Shown: positions 52,776 through 61,500, counted from the stretch's first letter. The stretch: DNA of 64,000 nt from Gordoniibacillus kamchatkensis (GCF_000829455.1 NZ_JXAK01000012.1:62001-126000), one strand, 5' to 3'. The notes: generated by a model not told the origin, from the letters alone. Numbers and translations: made by a program.

Positions 52776-52831
52776 GCGGCGGATTTGGTATGATGGGCGG
52801 TGACATCATTTAACGAAAAGAGGAACGATCT

Positions 52832-53488
52832 ATGGTACAAGCATCGACCGCCCTGGCAGAGGCGCCGTTCGCCGGTTTTGCCGCCACCGATTTCGAGACG
52901 TTCCGCATCGACGGACTCGAACCGCGTATGGAAGCGATCCGCACCCGCATCCAGCCCAAATTCCGCGCGCTTGCCGCCGAGCTGCAGGACGAGCTGTCGC
53001 TGCTGACCGGCAGCGAGCAATTTCTTCATATCGCCAGACACGCGCGGCGCAAAGTCAATGCGCCTGTCGATACGTGGATGGCTTTCGCCCACGATAAACG
53101 GGGGTATAAGCAGCATCCGCATTTCCAGATCGGACTGTTCGACGATCGCGTCTTTGTTTGGCTCGCGTTCATCTACGAGCTTCCGGACAAGAAGCGGATC
53201 GCGGAACGACTTCTCGCCCGCACCGATGATGTGCTTGCCGCCGTCCGGAACGGCTTTGCGCTGTCTTTCGACCATATGCGCAAAGATGCCGTTCGCGCCG
53301 AAGAGCTCGGACGGGACGGATGGATCGCCGCGGTGGAACGGTTTCGCGACGTCAAAAAAGCGGAGCTGCTGATCGGCCGGGTTATCGCCTCGGACGACCC
53401 GACCGCAGGCGACGGCAAAGCTTTTCTGGCGCTTGCCAAAACCACATTCAGCGCGCTGGCGCCGATCTACCGGCTGGCCCGAGGGTAA
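52832..53488 (+). CDS. DUF1054 (YktB) family protein
   Basis: 218 residues matching YktB: FAGFAATDFETFRIDGLEPRM, KVNAPVDTWMAFAHDKRGYKQHPHFQIGLFDDRVFVWLAFIYELP and the C-terminal KAFLALAKTTFSALAPIYRLA. Function is not established. The ATG at 52832 follows AAAAGAGGAA; a -10 like TATGAT stands at about 52788. Single gene. Confidence 0.85.
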   Translation: MVQASTALAEAPFAGFAATDFETFRIDGLEPRMEAIRTRIQPKFRALAAELQDELSLLTGSEQFLHIARHARRKVNAPVDTWMAFAHDKRGYKQHPHFQIGLFDDRVFVWLAFIYELPDKKRIAERLLARTDDVLAAVRNGFALSFDHMRKDAVRAEELGRDGWIAAVERFRDVKKAELLIGRVIASDDPTAGDGKAFLALAKTTFSALAPIYRLARG

Positions 53489-53557
53489 TATTCGCCAACC
53501 TTGCACAGACTATATCGCGTAATGTGAAAAATTGGTCTGACAAGGTGGGAAGCAAAT

Positions 53558-54280
53558 ATGAATCGCACTAACGCACAACGCATCGCCGTTGCGACATTGG
53601 CGTTTGGCTGCGCGCTCGGCGGCATGTATATAGGCTGCGGCCGAACAGCTTCGGCGGCAGCGGCGCCGTGGCAAATCGGCGGGGCACTGGCGGACGCGGT
53701 CGCAACGGCATACGGCGCCCCGGGCAAGGAAAGCCGCAGCGAAGCCGGTACGAAACGGCCGGACGAGGAAGCTCCCCCGATTGTAAGCGAGGCAGCTTCG
53801 CTCTTGGGCATGGATGCCAACGCATTGACCGAGCAGCTTAAAGCGGGCAAATCGATCGCCGATGTGGCGCAGGAGCGGGGCATGAGCGCGCAAGATTTGA
53901 CAGCCAGGCTGCTGCGGCTGCGTGAAGCCCGGATCGACGACGCCGTCAAAACCGGCAAGCTCGATGCCGCCCGCGCGGCGCTGATGAAGCAGCGCATGGG
54001 GGAGCATCTCGACTACATGGTCAAGGAAAAAGGGCTCCTCCATCACGGTACGTTCCGCAAAAGCCATGGCTGGAAGCCGAACTATGAGCAGCTCGCCGCC
54101 GTGCTCGGTGTCGGCAAGGATGAGCTGCGGTCCCAGCTTAAAGCCGGCAAGTCGCTCGCCGAGATCGCCGCTGCCAAAGGAATGAGCCGCGATGAGTTGG
54201 TCGCCAGGCTGAAAGAGCAGATGACGCCGCAATTGGAGCGCTGGATCGACCGCAAGCACCCGGCCGCAGCCGAAAAATGA
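53558..54280 (+). CDS. Secreted protein with duplicated LG-x-LKAGKSLAEIA motif
   Basis: 240 residues with an N-terminal hydrophobic leader (residues ~8-35, containing a GC that is not a clear lipobox). Two homologous segments follow: LLGMDANALTEQLKAGKSIA then DVAQERGMSAQDLTARLLRL (about 82-121), and VLGVGKDELRSQLKAGKSLA then EIAAAKGMSRDELVARLKEQ (about 183-222). Each looks like a short helical, HTH-like unit seen in secreted Firmicute proteins of unknown role. The ATG at 53558 follows AAGGTGGGAAG. Ends at a strong terminator. Confidence 0.75.
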   Translation: MNRTNAQRIAVATLAFGCALGGMYIGCGRTASAAAAPWQIGGALADAVATAYGAPGKESRSEAGTKRPDEEAPPIVSEAASLLGMDANALTEQLKAGKSIADVAQERGMSAQDLTARLLRLREARIDDAVKTGKLDAARAALMKQRMGEHLDYMVKEKGLLHHGTFRKSHGWKPNYEQLAAVLGVGKDELRSQLKAGKSLAEIAAAKGMSRDELVARLKEQMTPQLERWIDRKHPAAAEK

Positions 54281-54301
54281 TGTCAAGGATTTGATGCAGT
54301 G

Positions 54302-54348
54302 AAAAAAGCTGTCCGAACCTGGCTTGGCCCGGTTCGGACAGCTTTTTT
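54302..54348. terminator. Bidirectional terminator
   Basis: AAAAAAGCTGTCCGAACC / GGTTCGGACAGCTTTTTT, 18-bp stem between the secreted protein gene and the MFS gene. Confidence 0.92.
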
Positions 54349-54369
54349 GCAGTGGACGAAGACCGGGCT

Positions 54370-55646
54370 TCATGCCGCGAGCGCCCTGGCCTTGTTCTGT
54401 TCCAGCAGCAGCTGCAGCACGCACAGCAGCGCAAGCACTGCGCCGCTCGTCAGGAAAGGCACATGCGGGCCATATACGTCCCAAAGCTTGCCGGAGACGA
54501 TCGGGCCGATAACGGTGCCGAGGCCTTCGATCGTGAGGAAAAATCCCCATACCGCTCCCCGCTTCTCCTTCGGGATGGCGGCGGCAATTAGGGCGTTCCA
54601 GGCGGGGATGATGAGAGCGTAGGCAATGCCGACCGCGGTGACGAACCCATAGACGACGTATAACGATTTGGTATAGGTGAAGGCCGCCACGGTCGCGGCG
54701 CCGAGAGCGAAGCCGACCGTCAAAAACAGCTTGGTCCCGATCCGGTCGACGAGTTTCCCTACCGGGATGAGCAGCAGTACCGTCACCGCTCCGCCCGCTA
54801 CTAAAAACAGGCTGTACTGGCGCGGCGTAAGCGCCAATTCCTGACGCGCGTACAACGTCAATATCGGGCTGAGGATGCCGAGGGCGAACGTCTGCAAAAA
54901 CATCGCCGGGAACAGCAGCGGCGATACGTTCAGCGAGCGCCGCACCTCACGCATATAGTTTCCGGCCCGTTCCAGCAACGGGCGCTCCGACTTGTGCGAC
55001 GGCCGCGTTTTGCCGGCAAGCGCGGCGTTTTCGGCCGGGGCCCCTTTGTTCGCCGGGCCATGCCCGCGTTTTGGCAGCAGCAGCGACACAAGCACGACAG
55101 CAGTCATGCAGCCGAGCAGCAGCCGAAACGCCGGGCCGTAGTTCGAATCGCGGATAACGAAGTTGATCGCGACCGGACCGAGTCCGGTGCCGGACAACCA
55201 AGCCATATGGACGACGCTCATGATCGTCCCCTTCGCTTCGTCGCCGGCGACCTCGGTCGTACCGGTAATGACGCACGGCCACAGCGGCGCAGTTCCGATC
55301 CCGAGCGCGGCGCAAGCTACGATCGTCCATGTAAAGTGGGCCGTTACGGAGATCAGGACGATCGCCAGAACGTGACCAGCACGCCGCTCACCATGCTGGC
55401 GCGGTATCCGATTTTGTCGATAATCCAACCGACGGGGGTGCGCAGCGCGTTGTCGCCGATGTATTGGACCGCCAGCGTCCAGCCGATCACATAGGCGCTT
55501 GCCCCGAGCACAGCGGCCATGTACACCGGGAGAATCGTGAGCAAGAGCGCGCCTTTGACGAATTCCACCACGAACATAATGAACAGCAGCTTCAAAACGA
55601 ACGGCGTGAATACGTTGCCCTTACCTTTGCCAGCGAGCAATGCCAT
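54370..55646 (-). pseudogene. MFS transporter, single-base frameshift
   Basis: Major facilitator superfamily permease of about 425 residues when joined, twelve membrane segments. The N-terminal part from the ATG at 55646 has FVVEFVKGALLLTILPVYMA and the loop DNALRTPVGWIIDKIGYR, then breaks in VSGVLVT. A restored base near 55370 gives VLVTVLAIVLISVTAHFTWT and the rest, including GKLVDRIGTKLFL and SGKLWDVYGPHVPFL. It resembles drug or sugar efflux MFS proteins; the substrate is unknown. The 3' end abuts the bidirectional terminator. Confidence 0.8.
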
Positions 55647-55718
55647 TTTCTTTCTCCTCTCTCCGAAGCCGTATTGTTATTTTCCACGGGCGAGCCGCAA
55701 ACTATGTTGAAGAACTTT

Positions 55719-55892
55719 CAGACTGCCCGAGAAAGGCGAAGCAGGGGAAGGGAATGTGAGTTGGAGAGTGCAGCGTGCGCCTTTGATCCGCGCTCCCGCT
55801 ATGTTGAAATGTTCGAGGGAACACGAGTGTGGGCGATGCCGGAGAGCGCATTCCCCAATCCGCAGTGCAGCCATGCTTTCTCGGGCATTCTG
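55719..55892. repeat. Dispersed repeat family A, full-length copy (A2)
   Basis: 174 bp. Ends: CAGACTGCCCGAGAAAGGCG on the left, CATGCTTTCTCGGGCATTCTG on the right (inverted). Interior GAGAGTGCAGCGTGCG and CGCATTCCCCAATCCGCAGT match copy A3 read in the opposite orientation. It fills most of the 374-bp gap between the MFS gene and speA. Confidence 0.8.
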
Positions 55893-55913
55893 AAAAGTTC
55901 ACAGGAATACCAC

Positions 55914-55941
55914 TTGCACCTGCGGCGGATTCTGCTATACT
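55914..55941 (+). promoter_or_regulatory. Promoter of the arginine decarboxylase gene
   Basis: TTGCAC, 16 bp, TATACT with TGC before it (extended -10). Confidence 0.65.
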
Positions 55942-56020
55942 CTTTTTGTTTGCGGCACGCTGCCAAAGCTGCGGCCGCACGCTCGCAAGCTTTCGGAGCA
56001 GAAAGGATGGGATATTTGCC

Positions 56021-57487
56021 ATGGATCAACAACGGACTCCCCTATTTACGGCTTTAAGGAAACACGCCGAACGGAATCCAATTCAGTTTCACATTCCCGG
56101 TCATAAGAAAGGTGTCGGCATGGATCCGGAGTTCCGGTCGTTCATCGGCGATAACGCCCTTTCCATCGACTTGATCAATATCGCCCCTCTTGACGACTTG
56201 CATCAGCCTACCCATGTGATCGAGGAAGCGCAAAAGCTGGCCGCCGAGGCGTTCGGCGCGGAGCACACGTTTTTCTCCGTGCAGGGGACAAGCGGCGCCA
56301 TCCTGACCATGATCCTGACCGTCGTCGGCGAAGGGGATAAAATTATCGTTCCCCGCAACATTCATAAATCCATCATGGCGGCGATCATTTTCGCCGGGGC
56401 TCGTCCCGTGTTTCTATCCCCGGTTCGCGACGAGCGGCTCGGCATCGATCACGGCGTGACGACCCGGTCCGTGCGGCGCGCGCTCGAGAAACATCCCGAC
56501 GCCAAAGCGGTGCTCGTCATCAACCCGACGTATTTCGGCGTGTGCGCGAACTTGAAAGAGATCGTCGAGCTTGTGCACAGCTACGACATTCCGGTGCTCG
56601 TCGACGAAGCGCACGGCGTCCTTATCCATTTTCATGACAAGCTGCCGCTGTCCGCCATGCAAGCCGGGGCCGACATGGCGGCTACCAGCGTGCATAAGCT
56701 CGGCGGCTCGATGACGCAAAGCTCGGTGCTGAACGTACAGGGGCCGCGCGTGAATACGAAACGGATCCAGACGATCATGTCAATGCTGACGACGACGTCG
56801 ACGTCTTACGTCTTGCTCGCCTCGCTTGACACGGCGCGGCGCCACCTCGCCCTGCACGGCCACGACATCGCGGCGAAGGCGATCGAGCTTGCTCAGTACG
56901 CCCGCGCCGAAATTAACCGCATCCCCGGCTTGTACTGCTTCGGCGATGACATTCTCGGCACCGAAGCGACGTACGATTTCGATCCGACCAAGGTGTGCAT
57001 CCACGTCCGCCACCTCGGTTTGACCGGCTACGATGTGGAAAACTGGCTGCGCGACCGCTACAACATCGAAGTCGAGCTGAGCGATATGTATAACATTTTG
57101 TGCCTGGTCACACCCGGTGATACGCGCGCCAACGTCGACACGCTGCTCGAGGCGCTGCGCTGTCTTGCGGACGAGCACCGCGGCAACAAAGCGAACGAGC
57201 TCGTTATCGACATTCCGGAAATTCCGCAGCTGTCGCTCTGGCCGCGCGATGCGTTCTACGGCGACACGGAGTCGGTTCCGTTCAAGGAATCGGCCGGCCG
57301 CATCATCGCCGAGTTTATCTACGTCTACCCGCCCGGCATCCCGATCCTGCTGCCGGGCGAAGTGATCACGCAATCGCTCATCGACTACATTGTCGACCAC
57401 GTCGAGGTCGGTCTGCCGGTAAAAGGGCCGGAAGACCGCTCGATTCAGAACGTAAAGGTCATTGTGGAAGAGAAAGCCATTTTCTGA
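56021..57487 (+). CDS. speA: Arginine/lysine decarboxylase (Orn/Lys/Arg family)
   Basis: 488 residues, PLP-dependent fold III-like decarboxylase. PIQFHIPGHKKGVGMDPEFR, TFFSVQGTSGAILTMI, VDEAHGV and TSVHKLGGSMTQSS (PLP lysine) follow B. subtilis SpeA nearly residue for residue as I remember it; the C-terminal YPPGIPILLPGEVIT is also typical. SpeA makes agmatine for polyamine synthesis. Related CAD/YaaO-type lysine decarboxylases cannot be fully excluded. The ATG at 56021 follows GAAAGGATGG. Single gene. Confidence 0.88.
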   Translation: MDQQRTPLFTALRKHAERNPIQFHIPGHKKGVGMDPEFRSFIGDNALSIDLINIAPLDDLHQPTHVIEEAQKLAAEAFGAEHTFFSVQGTSGAILTMILTVVGEGDKIIVPRNIHKSIMAAIIFAGARPVFLSPVRDERLGIDHGVTTRSVRRALEKHPDAKAVLVINPTYFGVCANLKEIVELVHSYDIPVLVDEAHGVLIHFHDKLPLSAMQAGADMAATSVHKLGGSMTQSSVLNVQGPRVNTKRIQTIMSMLTTTSTSYVLLASLDTARRHLALHGHDIAAKAIELAQYARAEINRIPGLYCFGDDILGTEATYDFDPTKVCIHVRHLGLTGYDVENWLRDRYNIEVELSDMYNILCLVTPGDTRANVDTLLEALRCLADEHRGNKANELVIDIPEIPQLSLWPRDAFYGDTESVPFKESAGRIIAEFIYVYPPGIPILLPGEVITQSLIDYIVDHVEVGLPVKGPEDRSIQNVKVIVEEKAIF

Positions 57488-57548
57488 TACGATAGTACAC
57501 ATGAAAGTGGTTTCATAGCATCCATACAGGGCAGGTGCACCGATCCAT

Positions 57549-57974
57549 ATGAGTCAGAGCGCATACATCAAATTCGTCCCCGGCTCCGCCGTCGCTACCC
57601 TCACGATCGACGAGCTGAAGCAGCAGTTGCTGGAATACAAAGACCAGCTGGCCAAAACCGGCTCTCAGCTCGGCTGGGAATACGACGAAGCGGGCTTTCC
57701 GTATACGATCGAATCGAAGCCGGAAGGCGAAGGCAAATGGTTTTACCTGAAAGGCAAAACCGCCCTTTACCGCTACTTGCTGCTCGGCGTCGGCAAAGAA
57801 GAGCAAGCCGGGGACGGCGAGCCTCTCTGCTACGTGCAGGTGACGCTGCCGGAAGACGCGACGCACGGCGACAAAGCGAAGGGCAACGAGCTGTGCAAAC
57901 ATTTAGCCCGGCTTTGGAAAGCCGAGCTGCATTTGTTCAACGGACGCGTCATGTACTTCAATCCCCGCAAATAA
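57549..57974 (+). CDS. DUF1885 family protein
   Basis: 141 residues matching DUF1885: SAYIKFVPGSAVATLTIDEL, GWEYDEAGFPYTIESKPEGE, KALYRYLLLGVGKEE-type middle and ELHLFNGRVMYFNPRK at the end. Cytoplasmic; function unknown. The ATG at 57549 has a weak AGGTG upstream. Transcribed alone after speA, 61 bp downstream, with no clear terminator between, so it may be read from the speA transcript. Confidence 0.8.
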   Translation: MSQSAYIKFVPGSAVATLTIDELKQQLLEYKDQLAKTGSQLGWEYDEAGFPYTIESKPEGEGKWFYLKGKTALYRYLLLGVGKEEQAGDGEPLCYVQVTLPEDATHGDKAKGNELCKHLARLWKAELHLFNGRVMYFNPRK

Positions 57975-57986
57975 AAGCGGTCATGC

Positions 57987-58126
57987 AAGGACAAACCGCT
58001 TACGCGTCCATTGGACGTGCGCGTTTACCGGCGTTAAGCTGGCTGTGAGACGCCCGGCACATTGCTCGCCGCTATACCTCCAGCTTAACGCCTGGCAGCA
58101 CAGTCAGCCGAGTATATGCGCAGCTC
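57987..58126 (+). repeat. Dispersed repeat family B, long copy (B2)
   Basis: AAGGACAAACCGCTTACGCG ... GTCCATTGGAC ... GCGCGTTTACC, then a perfect 13-bp inverted repeat GGCGTTAAGCTGG (58030-58042) / CCAGCTTAACGCC (58080-58092), then CAGTCAGCC and GCGCAGCTCT. The palindromic centre is what the short copies lack. Confidence 0.8.
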
Positions 58127-58143
58127 TATTATCTCGGATGCAG

Positions 58144-58188
58144 CCAAAAAACCTTCCGGCGCTTTCATTGCGCGGAAGGTTTTTTTGG
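58144..58188. terminator. Bidirectional terminator (DUF1885 / DUF1292)
   Basis: CCAAAAAACCTTCCG / CGGAAGGTTTTTTTGG. Confidence 0.88.
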
Positions 58189-58214
58189 CGATGCCCTGTA
58201 AGCCCCTGAATCGC

Positions 58215-58514
58215 TTAGTCCTCGTCTTCCTGGGCGACGATCTCGTTATAAATTTGCGCTACGCGGTTCCACTCTTCTTCGTCCTCGATACCGACCAGGA
58301 AGGCGTCGTCGTTCTCTTCTTCAATGCGGAAAATGACGCCGTCGGCTTCCGGCTCGTTGCGGTCCAACAGCACGGCATACGCTTTGTTCTGCGATTCGAA
58401 CGTATAGACGATCACCATTTCATGCTCGACGCCGTCTTCGTCCGTAACGAGAAACACTTCTTCTTCATGTTCGTGGTCGCAATCCGGACCGTGAACGTGG
58501 TTATGGTCGCTCAC
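58215..58514 (-). CDS. DUF1292 (YrzB-like) acidic protein
   Basis: 99 residues, strongly acidic. An N-terminal His-rich stretch (SDHNHVHGPDCDHEHEEE) could bind metal; then EEVFLVTDEDGVEHEMVIVYTFESQNKAYAVLLDR, the DUF1292 core. Usually found near ruvX/yrrK and yrzL, which are absent here. The GTG at 58514 follows GAGGTACCAAG. Function unknown. A GC-rich hairpin without T-run lies upstream at 58591-58619. Confidence 0.85.
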   Translation of the reverse strand: MSDHNHVHGPDCDHEHEEEVFLVTDEDGVEHEMVIVYTFESQNKAYAVLLDRNEPEADGVIFRIEEENDDAFLVGIEDEEEWNRVAQIYNEIVAQEDED

Positions 58515-58628
58515 CTTGGTACCTCATTTCCATCAATTTACTCATCGTGCTTGTTCATCGTACCACGCCGGGCATGGGCAGGTCAACGAAGGGCGGGGCG
58601 CCCCGAGGACGCCCCGCCCGCAATGCCG

Positions 58629-59252
58629 TTATTCGGATTTGATTTCTTTCTCGGAGACGACTTTGTACTCGCCGTCCAGCTTCATGGAAAACTGCACCGT
58701 ATATTTGCCGTATTCGGAAAACTTCACGCCGCTAAATTGCCACGGCAGCCAAATGCTTTCGTCTCGATTGCGTGACGGGCTGTTCGATCGGATCTACGGC
58801 GTCGTTCCCGCTTGGCGTTTTGATGGAAATTTTGAAGGAGCTGACGTTTGTCTTCAAATTGTCGATCTGCGCAAACACGACGAAATCGAGCTTGTCGCCG
58901 CGGGTCACGCCTCCGAACGGATACTTCATCGTGTATCCGCCGTCCTGTTTGATCAAATCCTTGACGACGAACATATGTACATTCGGCTTATAAAGGGAAA
59001 CCGTCATGTTTTTGTTGTCCCACCGTACAAGCGCCTGCAGCGAGTCGGCCAGCGTCCTGAGCGGCAGCACCGTCGTCCCGTGCGTGATGAATGCCGGCAC
59101 GTCCCCGTCCGAGAACGACTGCTCCGCATCGTTCACGTACACTTTCGCTCTGGCGAAGCGTCGTAATCGCCCCAAAGCGAGGCGCCCGTCACAACCCCTG
59201 TGCTCAACAGGAATATGGCGATCATCAAGGTTAGTAAACGTTGAGCTTTCAT
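58629..59252 (-). pseudogene. Second stalk-domain secreted protein, two frameshifts
   Basis: The ATG at 59252 (GGAGG upstream) starts a signal peptide MKAQRLLTLMIAIFLLSTGV then VTGASLWGDYDA, which runs out of frame near 59160. One restored base leads into ARAKVYVNDAEQSFSDGDVP, TVLPLRTLADSLQALVRWDN and MTVSLYKPNVHMF, a PF07833 copper-amine-oxidase-like stalk domain. Near 58760 a second shift (one base too many, or two too few) is needed to reach DESIWLPWQFSGVKFSEYGK ... KSE and TAA at 58629. About 205 residues when repaired. The role would be cell-wall associated; it is shorter than the stalk protein at 48178. Confidence 0.75.
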
Positions 59253-59338
59253 GAAAAACAGAACCTCCATCGTGTGGATACTTATGCTAGTTTATACTCC
59301 GTACGATGGGGATAGTTGCGCGGGAACAAGCCGCTCTT

Positions 59339-60244
59339 TCACAAAAATTTTTCGGCGGAAAGCCGTTCGAGGAACGCCAGCACGCGCTCCGTATATGCTG
59401 CCGGATCGGCGCGGTAAGAGCCGACATGCGTGCCGTCGTCCGTCAGCCACAGCTCGAACCGGTCCGGATGGCGGGCTGCCAGCTCGGCGCTGTGCGACGC
59501 CGGAATCGCTCCGTCGCCGGAGCTGTGCACGAACAAAATCGGGCGCGGATAAATGCGCTCCACCGCTGACTCAGCGTCGACCTCATCCGTGCGCGTCCCC
59601 GTCAGCGGCGGCAAAATCGTCAAAATGAGCGGCGTAAACGGAAAGTTCGGCAGCTTCGTCCACACCGGCAAATTGCGGCGCAAATAGCGCGTCAAGTGCG
59701 AAAACGGGCTGTCGGCGATGACGGCGCACACGCCGCTGTCTCTGGCGGCGGCGAGCAGCGACGACGTCGCTCCCATCGAGAATCCGAGCAGCACGATCCG
59801 CTTCGCGCCTTGCGATCGCGCCCAATCGACGGCGCCGAGCACGTCCAGCTGCTCGAAGTACCCGACGGAGGTGAGCGTTCCGGTCGAATGGCCGCAATTG
59901 CGGAAGTCGTACATAACAACTTCGTAGCCCGCTTCGGCAAGCGACCGCGCCAACGCCAAAGCCGGCAGCCCTTCCTCGAGCCGGTTGCCGGCGTAACCGT
60001 GCGAAAACACGATCGTCGCACGCGGCTCCGTAAGGCCGACGGCCGGAATGTGCCAGCCGTCCAGCGTCTCGTCCTCTCCCCGGCTCTTAAAGCGAATGGG
60101 GCGGTACGCAAGCCCGTAATTGCGCGGGGTATTCGATACCGGCTTGCGCAGCGGATGCGTCAGCTTCCAGCCGACCATCACGGCAAATACGACAATTACC
60201 AGCAATGCGATAATGAGAATGGCGGCTAGCACCCATACAATCAT
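59339..60244 (-). CDS. Alpha/beta hydrolase with N-terminal membrane anchor
   Basis: 301 residues. An N-terminal hydrophobic segment (IVWVLAAILIIALLVIVVFA) anchors it with the catalytic domain probably outside. Serine hydrolase motifs: IVFSHGYAGNR (oxyanion region), LLGFSMGATSS (nucleophile elbow GFSMG), VHSSGDGAIP (Asp) and DGTHVGSY (His). It resembles YqkD-type extracellular-facing hydrolases of Bacillus; substrate unknown. The ATG at 60244 follows AAAGAGAGAG. In-frame codons upstream run into repeat copy A3 and are not part of the gene. Confidence 0.85.
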   Translation of the reverse strand: MIVWVLAAILIIALLVIVVFAVMVGWKLTHPLRKPVSNTPRNYGLAYRPIRFKSRGEDETLDGWHIPAVGLTEPRATIVFSHGYAGNRLEEGLPALALARSLAEAGYEVVMYDFRNCGHSTGTLTSVGYFEQLDVLGAVDWARSQGAKRIVLLGFSMGATSSLLAAARDSGVCAVIADSPFSHLTRYLRRNLPVWTKLPNFPFTPLILTILPPLTGTRTDEVDAESAVERIYPRPILFVHSSGDGAIPASHSAELAARHPDRFELWLTDDGTHVGSYRADPAAYTERVLAFLERLSAEKFL

Positions 60245-60278
60245 GTTTTTTGGCACTCTCTCTTTAAGGGGAAGTAAG

Positions 60279-60454
60279 CGCAGGCTGCACGAGAAAGTAT
60301 GGCTGCGCTGCGGATTGGAAATGCGGGTCTCCGGCTTCCTTGAAACCGTCTTCCCTGTGAATAAAACGTACAGTTGGAACACGAGTTCAAAGTCGCACGC
60401 TTCGCTCTCTGCCCCGCATTCTCATCCTCCGCTCCGCCTTTCCCGGGCAGACTG
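60279..60454. repeat. Dispersed repeat family A, full-length inverted copy (A3)
   Basis: 176 bp. Left CAGGCTGCACGAGAAAGTAT, right CGCCTTTCCCGGGCAGACTG. On the minus strand it aligns along its whole length with copy A2, e.g. GGAAAGGCGGAGCGGAGGAT, GAGAGCGAAGCGTGCG and CGCATTTCCAATCCGCAGCG. Confidence 0.8.
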
Positions 60455-60476
60455 AAGCAAGCATGCTCCGCCGTGT

Positions 60477-60960
60477 TCACTCGATCGTCCGGATCAGCCT
60501 GCGGTACTGAATGTACATATAAACGCGCCAAGGCAACATGACAGCGAGCGAGAATGAAAAAGACCGCCCCCGTCTGGTAAATCGTAATGAATGCTTCAAT
60601 ATAACTGTGTGCGGCGATACGAATGACGAGCAGGGCGAGCAAAATAAAAATGAACGCCTTCGAACGGCGGGCGTATATGCGGCGGCCTTGCACCTGAAAC
60701 TTGGTCGTCAGCATGAGCGGGTACGAAAACGCCACTGCGCCGATAGCGAAAGCAATAAGCGCCCACGTAAACGGAATGCGCATCGGCGGATACAGAAACA
60801 TTAGAAAGCCGGTGCTCATTCCGATCGGAGGCATGACGATTTTCATGATGCTGGCCGGCTTCCGCGCCGCGCGCATTCGGATGAAAATTACGGCTAACGC
60901 CGCTGCAAGCGTCACCACGAACGAAAGGATATGCAGTCCGGAATTGATCGATAAAGGCAT
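60477..60960 (-). CDS. CcdC-family membrane protein (DUF1453), frameshifted near its end
   Basis: About 161 residues, five hydrophobic segments: VVTLAAALAVIFIRMRAARK, KIVMPPIGMSTGFLMFLYPP, PFTWALIAFAIGAVAFSYPL, AFIFILLALLVIRIAAHSYI. B. subtilis CcdC is linked to cytochrome c biogenesis but is not essential for it. In FFILA (about 60545) the phase changes by a net two bases lost or one gained. The expected end VMLPWRVYMYIQYRRLIRTIE then stops at TGA 60479-60477, 23 bp before repeat A3. As written the frame runs through the repeat. The ATG at 60960 follows GTGGAGGG. Confidence 0.78.
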
Positions 60961-61047
60961 GACGTTCCCTCCACTTGCTTGGCCTGACTAAGCGGATGCC
61001 GCTTCATCCTCATCATTATATCACTCGCTCAAGCGAGTTTAAACTTA

Positions 61048-61176
61048 CTGGCTTCACAGGACGGGCTGCAGGAGCTCATCACCCAGATGCACCGAGGGGA
61101 CGAGGCGGATTTGCCGGTTCCGGTCGGCAAGATGACATTGTCCGGCGCACCGCATGTACGTACTGATGCATTGTGA
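61048..61176 (+). pseudogene. Possible short coding remnant without start codon
   Basis: The frame LASQDGLQELITQMHRGDEA then DLPVPVGKMTLSGAPHVRTDAL has a protein-like composition and ends in TGA, but no ATG/GTG/TTG with a ribosome site precedes it. It may be the end of a decayed or frameshifted small gene upstream of the DUF3892 gene. The rest of the 60961-61246 gap shows only a short CGGGC/GCCCG hairpin. Confidence 0.3.
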
Positions 61177-61246
61177 TCCGGAAACGGGGGCATACTACTT
61201 TCGGGCTTCGTGCCCGCATTCCGCAACATGAGGAGGAAGCATCATC

Positions 61247-61483
61247 ATGGTCGAACAGCAGCGGAGCGAAGTAGTGGCGGTGCGCAAAAACGGAGATGGC
61301 GATATCGTAGAGCTGAAGCTGTCAAACGGTCAGGTCGTCGATTACAAAACAGCGCAGCAAATGGTTCGCGACCGGCAAATCGCCGGCCTGAACGTATTCA
61401 CGGGCCGCGATGGCGAGCCGCATCTGCGCTCGAACGCAGACGGCGACCCTTCCAACAATCTCGATAACTTGCCGGTGTTCTAA
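61247..61483 (+). CDS. DUF3892 family small protein
   Basis: 78 residues; SEVVAVRKNGDGDIVELKLSNGQVVDYKTAQQMVRDRQIAGLNVF is the DUF3892 core and NADGDPSNNLDNLPVF its usual end. Cytoplasmic, function unknown; relatives are widespread in Bacilli. The ATG at 61247 follows GAGGAGGAAGC. Own terminator downstream. Confidence 0.88.
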   Translation: MVEQQRSEVVAVRKNGDGDIVELKLSNGQVVDYKTAQQMVRDRQIAGLNVFTGRDGEPHLRSNADGDPSNNLDNLPVF

Positions 61484-61500
61484 GCAGCTGATCCGGCGAA

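Noticed and set aside
51971-53506. 511-codon minus-strand frame with ATLPTALAV repeats
   Set aside because: It is the antisense reading of the NAVGNVA repeats and of the yktB gene.
60975-61166. Plus-strand frame MLGLTKRMPLHPHH...
   Set aside because: No ribosome site; the neighbouring frame LASQDGLQELITQ... has the more protein-like composition.
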